Notes: generated by a model from the sequence alone, not told the origin. A stretch of DNA of 64,000 nt from Kosakonia oryzae (GCF_001658025.2 NZ_CP014007.2:2604001-2668000); one strand, 5' to 3'. Positions 54,637 through 63,953 are shown, counted from the first letter of the stretch. Numbers and translations are program-made.

Positions 54637-54665
54637 ATATTCACCATCCTCAACCCGGTGAATAT
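54637..54665. promoter_or_regulatory. inverted repeat before ydcR
   Basis: ATATTCACC and GGTGAATAT are perfect 9-bp inverted copies with an 11-base centre, ending two bases before the ydcR start codon and covering its ribosome site. MocR-type regulators commonly control their own genes, so self-repression by YdcR is a fair inference. Confidence 0.6.
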
Positions 54666-54667
54666 GC

Positions 54668-56074
54668 ATGAAAAAATACCAGCGCCTGGCGCAACAAATC
54701 AGCGAACAAATTGAGCTTGGCGTCTGGCGTCCGGGGGAGAAACTGCCGTCGCTGCGCGAGCAGGTCGCCAGCAGCGGGCTGAGCTTTATGACGGTGGGCC
54801 ACGCTTATCAGTTGCTGGAAAGCCAGGGCCGGGTGATTGCCCGGCCGCAATCCGGTTACTTTGTCGCGCCGGCTTCCGGCGTGCCGCGCGTGGCGGCGGC
54901 GCAGGTTACCCGTGATGAAGCGGTGGATATTAATACCTATATTTTCGATGTGTTGCAGGCCAGCTGCGATGCCTCGGTGCTGCCGTTTGGCTCAGCGTTT
55001 CCCGATCCGAAACTGTTTCCGATGCCGCAGCTTAACCGTTCGCTGGCGAAGGTCAGTAAAAGCGCCACCGCCATGAGCGTGATTGAAAATCTGCCGCCGG
55101 GTAACAGCCAACTGCGCCATGCCATTGCCCGTCGCTACGCTCGTCAGGGGATGAACGTCTCCCCGGACGAAATTGTCATTACCGCCGGAGCGCTGGAGGC
55201 ACTGAACCTCAGTTTGCAGGCGGTCACCGAACCGGGCGACTGGGTGATCATTGAAAGCCCATGCTTCTACGGCGCGTTGCAGGCGCTGGAGCGTTTAAAG
55301 CTGAAAGCGCTGTCGGTGCCGACGGATGTGAAAGAGGGGATCGATCTTGATGCGCTGGCGCAGGCATTAGCCGATTATCCGGTAAAAGCCTGCTGGCTGA
55401 TGACCAACAGCCAGAACCCGCTCGGTTTTACGCTGAGCCCGGAGAAAAAAGCGCGTCTGGTGGCGCTGTTGGCGGAACATCACGTCACGCTTATCGAAGA
55501 CGATGTCTACAGCGAACTCTATTACGGCCGCGAACAGCCGTTACCGGCAAAAGCCTGGGATAAGCAGGATATGACGCTGCACTGCTCGTCGTTCTCCAAA
55601 TGTCTGGTGGCCGGTTTCCGCGTTGGCTGGGTGGCGGCAGGCCGCCACGCGCGGCGCATTCAGCAACTGCAGTTAATGAGTACGCTCTCCACCAGTTCGC
55701 CGCTGCAACTGGCGCTGGTCGATTATCTCTCCACCCATCACTATGACGCGCACCTGCGTCGCCTGCGACGCGTGCTGGCGGAGCGCAAGCATCTGGCCTG
55801 GCAGGCGCTGCTGCGCCATCTTCCGCCGGAGGTAAAAATTTACCGCAATGAGAGCGGCTATTTTCTCTGGCTGGAGCTGCCCGCCGGGTTGGATGCCGGA
55901 GCGCTCAGCCAGCAGGCGCTGGCGCACCATATCAGCATTGCGCCGGGGAAAATGTTCTCCACGTCTGACCGCTGGCAATCCTTTTTCCGCTTTAATTGCG
56001 CCTGGGCGTGGGGTGATAAAGAGGAACGTGCGGCAATTCGCTTAGGGGAATTGATTCGCCAGATGATGAAATAA
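54668..56074 (+). CDS. ydcR: MocR/PdxR-type transcriptional regulator YdcR
   Basis: The 468-residue protein has an N-terminal GntR winged helix (about 1-70: QLAQQISEQIELGVW-like, LPSLREQVASSGLSFMTVGH) joined to an aminotransferase-like domain with K311 in HCSSFSK as the expected pyridoxal-phosphate lysine. It matches E. coli YdcR throughout. Such regulators sense pyridoxal phosphate or amino compounds. It precedes ydcSTUV-patD on the same strand after a 346-bp spacer, as in E. coli, and probably regulates that operon. Confidence 0.95.
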   Translation: MKKYQRLAQQISEQIELGVWRPGEKLPSLREQVASSGLSFMTVGHAYQLLESQGRVIARPQSGYFVAPASGVPRVAAAQVTRDEAVDINTYIFDVLQASCDASVLPFGSAFPDPKLFPMPQLNRSLAKVSKSATAMSVIENLPPGNSQLRHAIARRYARQGMNVSPDEIVITAGALEALNLSLQAVTEPGDWVIIESPCFYGALQALERLKLKALSVPTDVKEGIDLDALAQALADYPVKACWLMTNSQNPLGFTLSPEKKARLVALLAEHHVTLIEDDVYSELYYGREQPLPAKAWDKQDMTLHCSSFSKCLVAGFRVGWVAAGRHARRIQQLQLMSTLSTSSPLQLALVDYLSTHHYDAHLRRLRRVLAERKHLAWQALLRHLPPEVKIYRNESGYFLWLELPAGLDAGALSQQALAHHISIAPGKMFSTSDRWQSFFRFNCAWAWGDKEERAAIRLGELIRQMMK

Positions 56075-56420
56075 ACTCGCTTATTTCATTCTTATTTTCT
56101 GAATATCTTGTTCTCATTTTAAAAATAGTGACGATAAAAACTTGCAGGGCACCGTCATTATTTTCTGTGCTTTTGTTTTGTGTATTCATAGGAAATGTGA
56201 ATAGCAACACAGATTAACCCCATACCGACTAACCCCTTGTCTATACTCAAAAAGACGGTCGGTTATCATTTTCATTCGAAACGTAATGCGTTATGTGTCA
56301 CATCCTGGCGAAATTTACGCCGGGCGACATTCTGGCCGTCCGCGTGCCGTCTATTTTTATTAAGGGAGATATATTTACGGCAAGGCTGCCGCACTTTTTT
56401 CATTGCGACAGGAGTAAACA
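56075..56420 (+). promoter_or_regulatory. ydcS promoter and leader
   Basis: This 346-bp spacer holds TCTATACTCAA (56240-56250), close to the extended -10 of sigma-S promoters (ydcS is RpoS-dependent in E. coli). ACCGAC (56224-56229) and GTCGGT (56258-56263) flank it as an inverted pair. The leader of about 160 bases contains a 25-codon frame (56286-56363) and then a small hairpin CGGCA/TGCCG plus T6 (56378-56400) right before the ydcS ribosome site. It could be an attenuator. Confidence 0.5.
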
Positions 56421-57563
56421 ATGAGCAAGAAATTTGCCCGCAGCAGTCTGTGTGCGCTGAGCATGACGATGATGGTCGCGCACGCCGCCGAACCCACCGA
56501 AGTGGGAAAAGGGGAAGGTCGTCTGGATATTATTGCCTGGCCGGGGTATATCGAACGCGGCCAGACCGACAAGCAATATGACTGGGTTACCGCCTTTGAA
56601 AAGGACACCGGTTGCGCGGTGAACGTCAAAACCGCCGCCACCTCCGATGAAATGGTCAGCCTGATGGCGAAAGGCGGCTACGATCTGGTCACCGCTTCCG
56701 GCGATGCCTCGCTGCGCCTGATTATGGGGAAACGCGTGCAGCCGATTAATACCGCGCTTATCCCGAACTGGAAAACCCTCGACCCGAAACTGGTTAACGG
56801 CGCGTGGTTTAACGTTGGCGGCAAAGTGTATGGCACGCCGTATCAGTGGGGGCCAAACCTGCTGATGTATAACACCAAAACCTTCCCGACGCCGCCGGAT
56901 AGCTGGTCGGTGGTGTTTGTGCAACAAGACCTGCCGGATGGCAAAACCAATAAAGGGCGCGTACAGGCCTATGACGGCCCGATCTACATTGCCGATGCGG
57001 CGCTATTCCTGAAAGCCACCCAGCCGCAACTGGGCATTGACGATCCCTACCAGCTTACGGAAGCGCAATATCAGGCGGTACTGAAAACCCTGCGCGATCA
57101 GCACTTGCTGATCCACCGCTACTGGCATGACACCACGGTACAGATGAGCGACTTCAAAAACGAAGGCGTTGTCGCCTCCAGCGCCTGGCCGTATCAGGCG
57201 AATGCCCTGAAAGGTGAAAACCAGCCGATCGCCACCGTATTCCCGAAAGAGGGCGTCACGGGCTGGGCGGATACCACGATGCTGCACGCCGATGCGAAAC
57301 ACCCGAACTGTGCCTACAAGTGGATGAATTGGTCGCTGACGCCAAAAGTTCAGGGCGACGTGGCCGCCTGGTTTGGTTCGCTGCCGGTGGTGCCGGAAGG
57401 GTGCAAAGCCAGCACGCTGCTGGGTGAGCAAGGCTGCGAAACCAACGGTTACCGCTTCTTTGACAAGATCGCTTTCTGGAAAACCCCGGTTGCTGAGGGA
57501 GGCAAATATGTGCCGTACAGCCGCTGGACACAGGATTACATCGCCATTATGGGTGGCCGTTAA
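56421..57563 (+). CDS. ydcS: ABC transporter substrate-binding protein YdcS
   Basis: This 380-residue protein (E. coli 381) has a Sec signal peptide (MSKKFARSSLCALSMTMMVA, cleavage near AHA-AEPTE). It is of the spermidine/putrescine receptor type: LDIIAWPGYIERGQTDKQYD, YDLVTASGDASLRLIMGKRV, PYQWGPNLLMYNTKTF. It is the periplasmic receptor of the YdcSTUV importer, proposed for putrescine or related polyamines. E. coli YdcS was also linked to poly-3-hydroxybutyrate synthesis. AGGAG lies before the ATG. Confidence 0.95.
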   Translation: MSKKFARSSLCALSMTMMVAHAAEPTEVGKGEGRLDIIAWPGYIERGQTDKQYDWVTAFEKDTGCAVNVKTAATSDEMVSLMAKGGYDLVTASGDASLRLIMGKRVQPINTALIPNWKTLDPKLVNGAWFNVGGKVYGTPYQWGPNLLMYNTKTFPTPPDSWSVVFVQQDLPDGKTNKGRVQAYDGPIYIADAALFLKATQPQLGIDDPYQLTEAQYQAVLKTLRDQHLLIHRYWHDTTVQMSDFKNEGVVASSAWPYQANALKGENQPIATVFPKEGVTGWADTTMLHADAKHPNCAYKWMNWSLTPKVQGDVAAWFGSLPVVPEGCKASTLLGEQGCETNGYRFFDKIAFWKTPVAEGGKYVPYSRWTQDYIAIMGGR

Positions 57564-57580
57564 CCTGCCAGGAGCTGAGC

Positions 57581-58594
57581 ATGACCTATGCAGTGGAATT
57601 TCTCGATGTCTCGCGGTTATACGGCGACGTCCGGGCGGTTGACGGCGTCACTATCGCCATCAACGACGGGGAGTTTTTCTCCATGCTGGGGCCATCCGGC
57701 TCCGGCAAAACCACTTGTCTGCGGCTGATTGCCGGGTTTGAGCAATTGAGCGGCGGCGCAATCCGCATCTTTGGTCGTGAAGCCAGCGAACTGCCGCCGT
57801 GGGAGCGGGACGTCAACACCGTGTTCCAGGACTACGCGCTGTTTCCGCATATGTCGATTCTCGACAATGTGGCCTACGGGCTGATGGTGAAAGGTGTGGA
57901 CAAAAAACAGCGTCACGCCCGCGCCCGTGAGGCGCTGGAAAAAGTGGCGCTCGGCTTTGTCCATACGCGCAAACCTTCGCAGCTCTCCGGCGGGCAGCGG
58001 CAACGGGTGGCGATCGCCCGTGCGCTGGTTAACGAGCCGCGCGTCTTGCTGCTGGATGAGCCGCTTGGCGCGCTCGATCTAAAACTGCGCGAACAGATGC
58101 AACTGGAGCTGAAAAAACTGCAACAGGATCTCGGCATCACCTTTATTTTCGTCACTCACGATCAGGGCGAAGCGCTGTCAATGTCGGATCGGGTGGCGGT
58201 GTTTAATAATGGCCGCATTGAGCAGATCGATACCCCGCGCGAACTTTACCTGCGCCCGCGCACGCCGTTTGTCGCCGGGTTTGTTGGTACATCAAACGTC
58301 TTCAGTCAGGAGCTTGCCAGCAAACTGTGCGGTATGCAGGGCACCTTTTCGTTGCGCCCGGAACATATTCGCCTGAACGCGCCAGGGGAAATTGAAGTCA
58401 ACGCCGTCGTGCAGGCGGTGCAGTATCAGGGCGCGGCGACACGTTTCGAGCTGCTGCTGGCGCAGGGGGAGAAAGTGATGGTCAGCCAGGCGAATCTCTC
58501 CGGCGTGTTGCTGACCGAAACGTTGACGCCGGGGCAGCAGGTGCAGATTTCATGGTCGCGGGACGCGATGGTGCCGTTGCAGGGAGCGGGGTGA
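57581..58594 (+). CDS. ydcT: ABC transporter ATP-binding protein YdcT
   Basis: The 337-residue ATPase has Walker A GPSGSGKT (37-44), the signature LSGGQRQRV (135-143) and Walker B VLLLDEPLG (155-163), plus a C-terminal TOBE-like domain (VAGFVGTSNVF onward). It fits PotA-like spermidine/putrescine ATPases and E. coli YdcT in length. It lies 17 bases after ydcS and drives the importer from the cytoplasmic side. AGGAG lies just before the ATG. Confidence 0.95.
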   Translation: MTYAVEFLDVSRLYGDVRAVDGVTIAINDGEFFSMLGPSGSGKTTCLRLIAGFEQLSGGAIRIFGREASELPPWERDVNTVFQDYALFPHMSILDNVAYGLMVKGVDKKQRHARAREALEKVALGFVHTRKPSQLSGGQRQRVAIARALVNEPRVLLLDEPLGALDLKLREQMQLELKKLQQDLGITFIFVTHDQGEALSMSDRVAVFNNGRIEQIDTPRELYLRPRTPFVAGFVGTSNVFSQELASKLCGMQGTFSLRPEHIRLNAPGEIEVNAVVQAVQYQGAATRFELLLAQGEKVMVSQANLSGVLLTETLTPGQQVQISWSRDAMVPLQGAG

Positions 58595-58595
58595 C

Positions 58596-59531
58596 ATGGC
58601 AATGAGTATTCCGTTAACCGCCCGGCGACGTGCCAGCCTGAGCGGGGTGTTCTGGCGCAAACCGCTGCTTGGGCTGCTGCTCTTGTTGCTGGGGCCGCTG
58701 ATGTGGTTCGGCATTGTCTATTTGGGTTCGCTGCTAACACTGCTGTGGCAGGGCTTTTATACCTTCGACGATTTCACCATGTCGGTGACGCCGGATTTAA
58801 CGCTGGCCAACCTGCAAGCGCTGTTTAACCCGGCAAATTACGACATCATCGTGCGTACCCTGATGATGGCGATTACCGTTACCGTGGCGAGCGCCATCAT
58901 CGCGTTCCCGATGGCGTGGTATATGGCGCGTTATGCGCAGGGGAAATGGAAGGCGTTTTTCTATATCGCCGTGATGTTGCCGATGTGGGCCAGTTATATT
59001 GTCAAAGCCTATGCGTGGACGCTGTTGCTGGCAAAAGATGGCGTGGCACAGTGGTTTTTAAGCCATCTGGGGCTGGAGCCGCTGTTAACGGCCTTTCTGA
59101 CGCTGCCCGCCGTCGGCGGCAATACGCTCTCCACGTCAGGGCTGGGGCGCTTCCTGGTGTTCGTCTATATCTGGCTGCCGTTTATGATTTTACCGATCCA
59201 GGCGGCGCTGGAACGGCTGCCGCCCTCGCTGTTGCAGGCATCGGCCGATTTGGGCGCGCATCCGCGCCAGACCTTCCGCTATGTGGTGTTGCCGCTGGCC
59301 ATTCCGGGCGTGGCGGCCGGGTCGATTTTCACCTTCTCGCTGACGCTGGGTGATTTTATCGTGCCGCAACTGGTGGGGCCGCCGGGTTACTTCATTGGCA
59401 ACATGGTCTATGCGCAGCAGGGCGCGATTGGCAATATGCCGATGGCCGCCGCCTTTACGCTGGTGCCGATCGTGTTGATTGCCCTTTATCTGGCGTTCGT
59501 GAAACGTCTGGGAGCATTCGATGCACTCTGA
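58596..59531 (+). CDS. ydcU: ABC transporter permease YdcU
   Basis: The 311-residue protein has six membrane segments and the permease loop EAA-type motif ([20 protein letters not shown]). It is a PotB-like permease that pairs with YdcV. Its start lies one base after the ydcT stop, and its end overlaps ydcV by 11 bases. The E. coli orthologue has the same order and similar length. Confidence 0.93.
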   Translation: MAMSIPLTARRRASLSGVFWRKPLLGLLLLLLGPLMWFGIVYLGSLLTLLWQGFYTFDDFTMSVTPDLTLANLQALFNPANYDIIVRTLMMAITVTVASAIIAFPMAWYMARYAQGKWKAFFYIAVMLPMWASYIVKAYAWTLLLAKDGVAQWFLSHLGLEPLLTAFLTLPAVGGNTLSTSGLGRFLVFVYIWLPFMILPIQAALERLPPSLLQASADLGAHPRQTFRYVVLPLAIPGVAAGSIFTFSLTLGDFIVPQLVGPPGYFIGNMVYAQQGAIGNMPMAAAFTLVPIVLIALYLAFVKRLGAFDAL

Positions 59532-60327
59532 CCGCGCACCGTTTTTTCTCAAAGTCGCCGCATGGGGCGGCGTTATCTTTCTCCATTTCCCGCTATTGGT
59601 CATTGCCATCTATGCTTTTAATACCGAGGACGCGGCGTTCAGTTTCCCCCCGCAGGGCTTTACGCTGCGCTGGTTCAGCGTCGCGGCGGCACGCGGGGAT
59701 ATTCTTGATGCAGTGACACTGTCACTGCAGATTGCAGCACTGGCGACGGCTATCGCCTTGATTCTTGGCACACTTGCTGCAATGGCCTTATGGCGCAGCG
59801 AGTTTTTTGGCAAGAGCGCGATCTCGCTGTTGCTGCTGTTGCCGATAGCGTTGCCAGGGATCATTACCGGGCTGGCGCTGCTGACTGCCTTCAAAGCGGT
59901 CAATCTGGAGCCGGGTTTTTTCACCATTGTGGTCGGGCACGCGACGTTTTGCGTGGTGGTGGTGTTTAACAACGTCATCGCCCGTTTCCGGCGCACCTCG
60001 TGGAGCCTGGTCGAAGCCTCAATGGATCTGGGCGCCAACGGCTGGCAGACCTTTCGCTATGTGGTGCTGCCGAATCTCGGTTCGGCGCTGCTGGCCGGGG
60101 GAATGTTGGCATTTGCGCTGTCGTTTGACGAAATCATCGTCACCACCTTTACCGCAGGCCATGAGCGCACTCTGCCGCTGTGGCTGCTGAACCAGTTGGG
60201 CCGCCCGCGCGATGTGCCGGTGACCAATGTGGTGGCGCTGCTGGTGATGCTGGTGACGATGCTACCTATTCTCGGTGCCTGGTGGCTGACACGCGATACC
60301 GACACCGTTGCCGGAACCGGCAAATAA
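59521..60327 (+). CDS. ydcV: ABC transporter permease YdcV
   Basis: This 268-residue PotC-like permease has six membrane segments and the EAA-type loop [20 protein letters not shown]. It overlaps ydcU by 11 bases, and patD follows 24 bases after its stop, so the uptake and oxidation genes form one transcript. It completes the YdcSTUV importer. Confidence 0.94.
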   Translation: MHSDRAPFFLKVAAWGGVIFLHFPLLVIAIYAFNTEDAAFSFPPQGFTLRWFSVAAARGDILDAVTLSLQIAALATAIALILGTLAAMALWRSEFFGKSAISLLLLLPIALPGIITGLALLTAFKAVNLEPGFFTIVVGHATFCVVVVFNNVIARFRRTSWSLVEASMDLGANGWQTFRYVVLPNLGSALLAGGMLAFALSFDEIIVTTFTAGHERTLPLWLLNQLGRPRDVPVTNVVALLVMLVTMLPILGAWWLTRDTDTVAGTGK

Positions 60328-60351
60328 CACACCCAGCTAAAGGACAGAACT

Positions 60352-61776
60352 ATGCAACATCACTTGTTTATCAATGGAGAATTGGTTAACGGCGAAGGCG
60401 AGAAACAGGCTGTCTACAACCCGGCCACCGGCGAGGTGTTGCTGGAGATCGCCGAAGCTTCCGCCGCGCAGGTCGATGCGGCGGTGCAGGCCGCCGATCA
60501 GGCTTTTGCCAGTTGGGGGCAAACCACGCCGAAGGCGCGGGCCGAATGCCTGCTGCAACTGGCGCAGGTGATTGAAGACAACGCCGAAACCTTTGCGCAG
60601 CTCGAATCCCTCAACTGCGGCAAACCCTACCACTGCGTGTTGAATGATGAAATTCCGGCGGTGGTGGATGTGTTCCGTTTCTTTGCCGGGGCGGCGCGCT
60701 GCCTGAACGGGCTGGCGGCCGGGGAGTATCTGGAAGGGCATACGTCGATGATCCGTCGCGATCCGCTGGGCGTGGTGGCATCCATCGCGCCGTGGAACTA
60801 CCCGCTGATGATGGCGGCATGGAAACTGGGTCCGGCGCTGGCGGCGGGTAACTGCGTGGTGATCAAACCGTCGGAAATTACCCCGCTGACGGCGCTGAAA
60901 CTGGCCGAACTGGCAAAAGATATCTTCCCGGCTGGTGTGCTGAATGTACTGTTTGGTCGCGGTCAGACAGTTGGCGATCCGTTAACCGGCCACGAAAAAG
61001 TACGTATGGTGTCGCTTACCGGTTCGATTGCCACCGGCGAACACATTATTGGTCATACTGCATCGTCAATTAAGCGCACCCATATGGAACTGGGCGGCAA
61101 AGCGCCGGTGATTGTGTTTGATGATGCCGATCTCGACGCGGTCGTCGAGGGCGTGCGTACCTTTGGTTTTTATAACGCCGGGCAAGATTGCACCGCAGCA
61201 TGCCGGATTTACGCGCAAAAAGGGATCTACGATGCGCTGGTAGAAAAACTCGGCGCCGCCGTCGCCAGCCTGAAAATGGGGGCGCCGGAAGAGGAAAGTA
61301 CCGAACTGGGGCCACTGAGTTCTGCCGCTCATCTGGCGCGTGTCAGTAAAGCGGTTGAAGAGGCAAAAGCGCTGAGCCACATCAGCGTGGTCACCGGCGG
61401 GAAAAAGGGCGAGGGCGCAGGCTATTACTATCAGCCAACCTTGCTGGCCGGGGCGAAACAGGAAGATGCCATTGTGCAGCGCGAAGTGTTTGGCCCGGTG
61501 GTCAGCGTAACGGTGTTTGATGATGAAGAGCAGGTGCTGGGCTGGGCGAATGACTCACAGTACGGGCTGGCATCATCGGTCTGGACACGTGATGTCGGAC
61601 GGGCGCACCGCTTAAGCGCGCGTCTGCAATATGGCTGCACCTGGGTGAATACCCACTTTATGCTGGTCAGCGAAATGCCGCACGGCGGGCAGAAACTCTC
61701 TGGTTATGGCAAAGATATGTCGCTGTACGGGCTGGAAGATTACACGGTTGTTCGTCACGTAATGATCAAACATTAA
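60352..61776 (+). CDS. patD: gamma-aminobutyraldehyde dehydrogenase
   Basis: The 474-residue aldehyde dehydrogenase equals the E. coli PatD (YdcW) in length. Catalytic residues are C280 ([13 protein letters not shown]) and E246 (MELGGKAP), and the NAD region shows [17 protein letters not shown]. PatD oxidises 4-aminobutyraldehyde, made from putrescine by PatA, to GABA. It closes the operon with the YdcSTUV importer, consistent with a polyamine uptake and breakdown unit. AAGGA lies before the ATG. Confidence 0.95.
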   Translation: MQHHLFINGELVNGEGEKQAVYNPATGEVLLEIAEASAAQVDAAVQAADQAFASWGQTTPKARAECLLQLAQVIEDNAETFAQLESLNCGKPYHCVLNDEIPAVVDVFRFFAGAARCLNGLAAGEYLEGHTSMIRRDPLGVVASIAPWNYPLMMAAWKLGPALAAGNCVVIKPSEITPLTALKLAELAKDIFPAGVLNVLFGRGQTVGDPLTGHEKVRMVSLTGSIATGEHIIGHTASSIKRTHMELGGKAPVIVFDDADLDAVVEGVRTFGFYNAGQDCTAACRIYAQKGIYDALVEKLGAAVASLKMGAPEEESTELGPLSSAAHLARVSKAVEEAKALSHISVVTGGKKGEGAGYYYQPTLLAGAKQEDAIVQREVFGPVVSVTVFDDEEQVLGWANDSQYGLASSVWTRDVGRAHRLSARLQYGCTWVNTHFMLVSEMPHGGQKLSGYGKDMSLYGLEDYTVVRHVMIKH

Positions 61777-61785
61777 TCGCTAAAT

Positions 61786-61806
61786 AAAGCCACGGACGGC
61801 TTTTAA
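61786..61806 (+). terminator. short terminator-like hairpin after patD
   Basis: AAAGCC and GGCTTT form a 6-bp stem with a six-base loop followed by TTAAAAA, ten bases after the patD stop. It is weak but well placed. Confidence 0.55.
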
Positions 61807-62047
61807 AAAGCCTTATAAAACATGAGGCAAATCTCATAGTAAATTATCTGTGTTGTTATTCATGAAAAACTGATTTAATAATATTCAGCCATCAGCGGAG
61901 TGGCGAAATATCTAAATCAAATAATACCGCGCACCAGCATTTCCTCTGCCCGTCATATGAGTGTCATCGGTTCGACAACAGACAGTCATTGCGACAGAAG
62001 ATAATGACTGGCTTTTTTATAAAAAAACAGGCAGGGGAAAACCCATA

Positions 62048-62269
62048 ATGAGTAAAATCGTGGTCGTGCTCGTACCCGGGGGCGCGTCTGAGTTTTTGAC
62101 GGTTGATGATAGCGAAACCGCCGTCTCGTGGGCTACTGGTAACGGTAGCAGCGGAGCGCAAACCGGTTTGTTACCCATCGAAACCTACTACTGCGAAGGC
62201 GAAGAGTTTTATTTTGCGCGCGTGGAAAATCTTTCCAGCAGTGAAATCGCCTCAGCATCGTTTAATTAA
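62048..62269 (+). CDS. unrecognised 73-residue protein
   Basis: The ATG at 62048 has AGGGGA upstream and gives 73 residues starting MSKIVVVLVPGGASEFLTVD. The frame extends 29 codons upstream but that part is unlike a protein start. It is acidic, with two short hydrophobic strands and one cysteine, and no signal peptide. A strong terminator follows immediately, supporting an expressed gene. I do not recognise the family. In E. coli this interval holds only the tiny yncL, which it does not resemble. Confidence 0.6.
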   Translation: MSKIVVVLVPGGASEFLTVDDSETAVSWATGNGSSGAQTGLLPIETYYCEGEEFYFARVENLSSSEIASASFN

Positions 62270-62299
62270 AAAAAGGGCTCCAGCGGGGGCCCTTTTTTA
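62269..62299 (+). terminator. strong terminator after the 73-residue gene
   Basis: AAAAAAGGGCTCC and GGGGGCCCTTTTTT pair into a GC-rich stem with A and T tails, directly at the stop codon. The symmetric tails suit both strands, and it also faces the end of the minus-strand gene at 62326. Confidence 0.88.
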
Positions 62300-62325
62300 T
62301 TTAATTACTTAATTAATTTGTCTGC

Positions 62326-62763
62326 TTATCGTTTTAAAAACGCTTCATTCTCGCGCGGCGCCCAATCTTTCTCTGAAAAATCATAGGTCGGGTAAGACTC
62401 GTCTTTTACGCCCTGAGAACGAATAACGGCGCGAACTTCCGCCGGTAGGTTTTCATCACGAAATAATTCTGCCAGTACAAACAGCGTATCAATAAAAGAT
62501 AACTGTTTTACTTCAAAGGGTTTCCAGCCGGTGCGTTTAAAAATCAAATGATAAAGCGCTTCTTCGCCTGCCAACGGAACAAAGCTGCTGGCGTATTTTT
62601 CACGGTGGCGCGCAAGCAGATATTCAAGGATAAAAATCTGTGCGATGCGCTGGCGTGCTGCTTGTCCGCGCGGTGTGTCAGTGGTCATATCGATGTGCGT
62701 TATGTCGTTGTTTTCACGCACCCGAACTTCTATGGCTTGCCACAGGTCGTCATATTTCTGCAT
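62326..62763 (-). CDS. unrecognised 145-residue cytoplasmic protein
   Basis: The ATG at 62763 has AAGGTAAGG upstream and gives 145 residues. The frame is open 12 codons upstream. The protein is soluble and mainly helical, with FILEYLLARHREKYASSFVP, LYHLIFKRTGWKPFEVKQLS and a C-terminal YDFSEKDWAPRE segment. It has no signal peptide or membrane segment. I do not recognise a family. Composition is like the backbone. It is convergent with the 73-residue gene. Confidence 0.6.
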   Translation of the reverse strand: MQKYDDLWQAIEVRVRENNDITHIDMTTDTPRGQAARQRIAQIFILEYLLARHREKYASSFVPLAGEEALYHLIFKRTGWKPFEVKQLSFIDTLFVLAELFRDENLPAEVRAVIRSQGVKDESYPTYDFSEKDWAPRENEAFLKR

Positions 62764-62994
62764 AACCTTACCTTGTTTAATCCGAAGTATTCCTTGCAAA
62801 GAGACAATATCAGAGAAGATTGTGCGCCGCCAAATTTCCCGATGCTTACGTTAATGCTACTGAAGCTTAAATTGAGACTTAAGTTAAATCTCACCATAAA
62901 AAAGAAAAGGGTCAGCGTAATTTGTGTTTAATCAATATTCACAGGCTGCAAGAATAATAATCTGCAAATTCATACCTTTTCCAGGATAACAAAA

Positions 62995-63291
62995 ATGCGA
63001 ATTCGTTCGATGATGTGGGGGATGGTTGTTGCGGTCTCATGGCTGGGCGCAACAGAAGGGGTTGCCAAAACGCAGGCGCTGTCCGATGCGCAGGTTAAAA
63101 AAGCGATCATTGCGGAATCCATTGCGCAGTATCCCGGTCCCTGCGCCTGCCCGTACAATCAGGCGCGCAACGGCAGTGCCTGCGGCAGACGCAGCGCCTG
63201 GAGCAAACAGGGGGGCTATTCACCGCTTTGTTATCCGGATGATGTCAGTAAAGAGCAGGTAAAAGCCTGGCGCGAGCGCCAGCAGCCGTAA
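62995..63291 (+). CDS. small exported cysteine-containing protein
   Basis: This 98-residue protein with AGGA before the ATG has a Sec signal peptide (about 1-24, cleavage near VAK). The mature part reads ALSDAQVKKAIIAESIAQYP, then GPCACPYNQARNGSACGRRS with three close cysteines, and GGYSPLCYPDDVSKEQV with a fourth. The four cysteines suggest two periplasmic disulfides. Similar short exported proteins occur in many proteobacteria without known function. A terminator follows. Confidence 0.78.
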   Translation: MRIRSMMWGMVVAVSWLGATEGVAKTQALSDAQVKKAIIAESIAQYPGPCACPYNQARNGSACGRRSAWSKQGGYSPLCYPDDVSKEQVKAWRERQQP

Positions 63292-63300
63292 AATTGACAG

Positions 63301-63325
63301 GCCGGGTGAAATCCCGGCTTTTTTA
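63301..63325 (+). terminator. terminator after the cysteine-rich gene
   Basis: GCCGGG and CCCGGC form the stem and a run of six T follows, nine bases after the stop. Confidence 0.88.
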
Positions 63326-63451
63326 TGTTCTTCAGCAAGTTAAATCAAAATTACTGATAGCCCGGATTGTTACAAATGCAATTAAACTTGATAAATATCA
63401 ATAATTAGAGCATATTGCGCACGTTTTGTTATTTCCGGGTTAATGTTTGTT

Positions 63452-63625
63452 ATGTCGTTATATCAAAAAATGTTGGTTTTCTACGCAGTGATGGCGTTGA
63501 TTTGCGCACTGATTACCTGGTTCCTTTCCCACGATCGTAAACGCATTCGCTTGCTGAGCGCCTTTCTGGTCGGCTCCACCTGGCCAATGAGTTTTCCCGT
63601 GGCGTTGTTGTTCTCAATTTTCTGA
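63452..63625 (+). CDS. ortT: membrane toxin OrtT
   Basis: The ATG at 63452 gives 57 residues, the size of E. coli OrtT (YdcX), and the protein is very similar (MSLYQKMLVFYAVMA, LITWFLSHDRKRIRLLSAFL, GSTWPMSFPVALLFS). Two membrane segments (about 6-25 and 34-55) are joined by a short basic loop. OrtT is a GhoT-like membrane-damaging toxin without a partner antitoxin, active under stringent conditions. The frame has an ATG three codons earlier. A second, related gene follows 88 bases on. Confidence 0.9.
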   Translation: MSLYQKMLVFYAVMALICALITWFLSHDRKRIRLLSAFLVGSTWPMSFPVALLFSIF

Positions 63626-63713
63626 TCATAAAGCGTGACGAATAAAACGATACCTTATTGAAAATTAGGGCAACATGTTAGCTGAATGTTTACCTAAGGA
63701 CAGGAGGCATACG

Positions 63714-63887
63714 TTGGAACTCTACACAAAACTGCTTATCTTCTACGTGGTAATGGCGGTAATTTCCGCTATGGCAACCTACTTTCTCGCCCGCGACAAC
63801 CGCAAAGTCCGACTCCTCAGCGCAATACTCATTGGTGCTACCTGGCCCATCAGCTTTCCTGTCGCGTTACTGTTTTCACTCTTTTGA
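63714..63887 (+). CDS. second OrtT-like membrane protein (TTG start)
   Basis: A TTG at 63714 with a strong AGGAGG six bases upstream gives 57 residues reading MELYTKLLIFYVVMAVISAM then ATYFLARDNRKVRLLSAILI and GATWPISFPVALLFSLF. It lines up without gaps with the OrtT protein just upstream, so it is a tandem paralogue of the GhoT/OrtT family. An ATG at 63675 in frame is an alternative but breaks the match to the family start. The pair may have arisen by duplication. It precedes a LexA-boxed gene. Confidence 0.85.
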   Translation: MELYTKLLIFYVVMAVISAMATYFLARDNRKVRLLSAILIGATWPISFPVALLFSLF

Positions 63888-63898
63888 TCGCGATCTCT

Positions 63899-63946
63899 CC
63901 CTTTTATCGCAATACTGTATATAATTACAGTGCTCCGATAAAAGGG
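63899..63946. terminator. dyad around the LexA box
   Basis: CCCTTTTATCG (63899-63909) and CGATAAAAGGG (63936-63946) are perfect 11-bp inverted copies enclosing the LexA box. The RNA hairpin would end the ortT transcripts. It may equally be part of the operator and promoter geometry. Confidence 0.55.
63913..63932 (+). promoter_or_regulatory. LexA (SOS) box with overlapping -10
   Basis: TACTGTATATAATTACAGTG has the CTG-N10-CAG core and differs from the 20-bp consensus at three positions. TATAAT (63920-63925) lies inside, so LexA would block the promoter of the gene that starts at 63954. Confidence 0.85.
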
Positions 63947-63953
63947 AAACCTC

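Noticed and set aside
56286-56363. 25-codon leader peptide gene before ydcS
   Set aside because: No ribosome site precedes its ATG and its codons show no obvious attenuator run, so it is only mentioned in the leader description.
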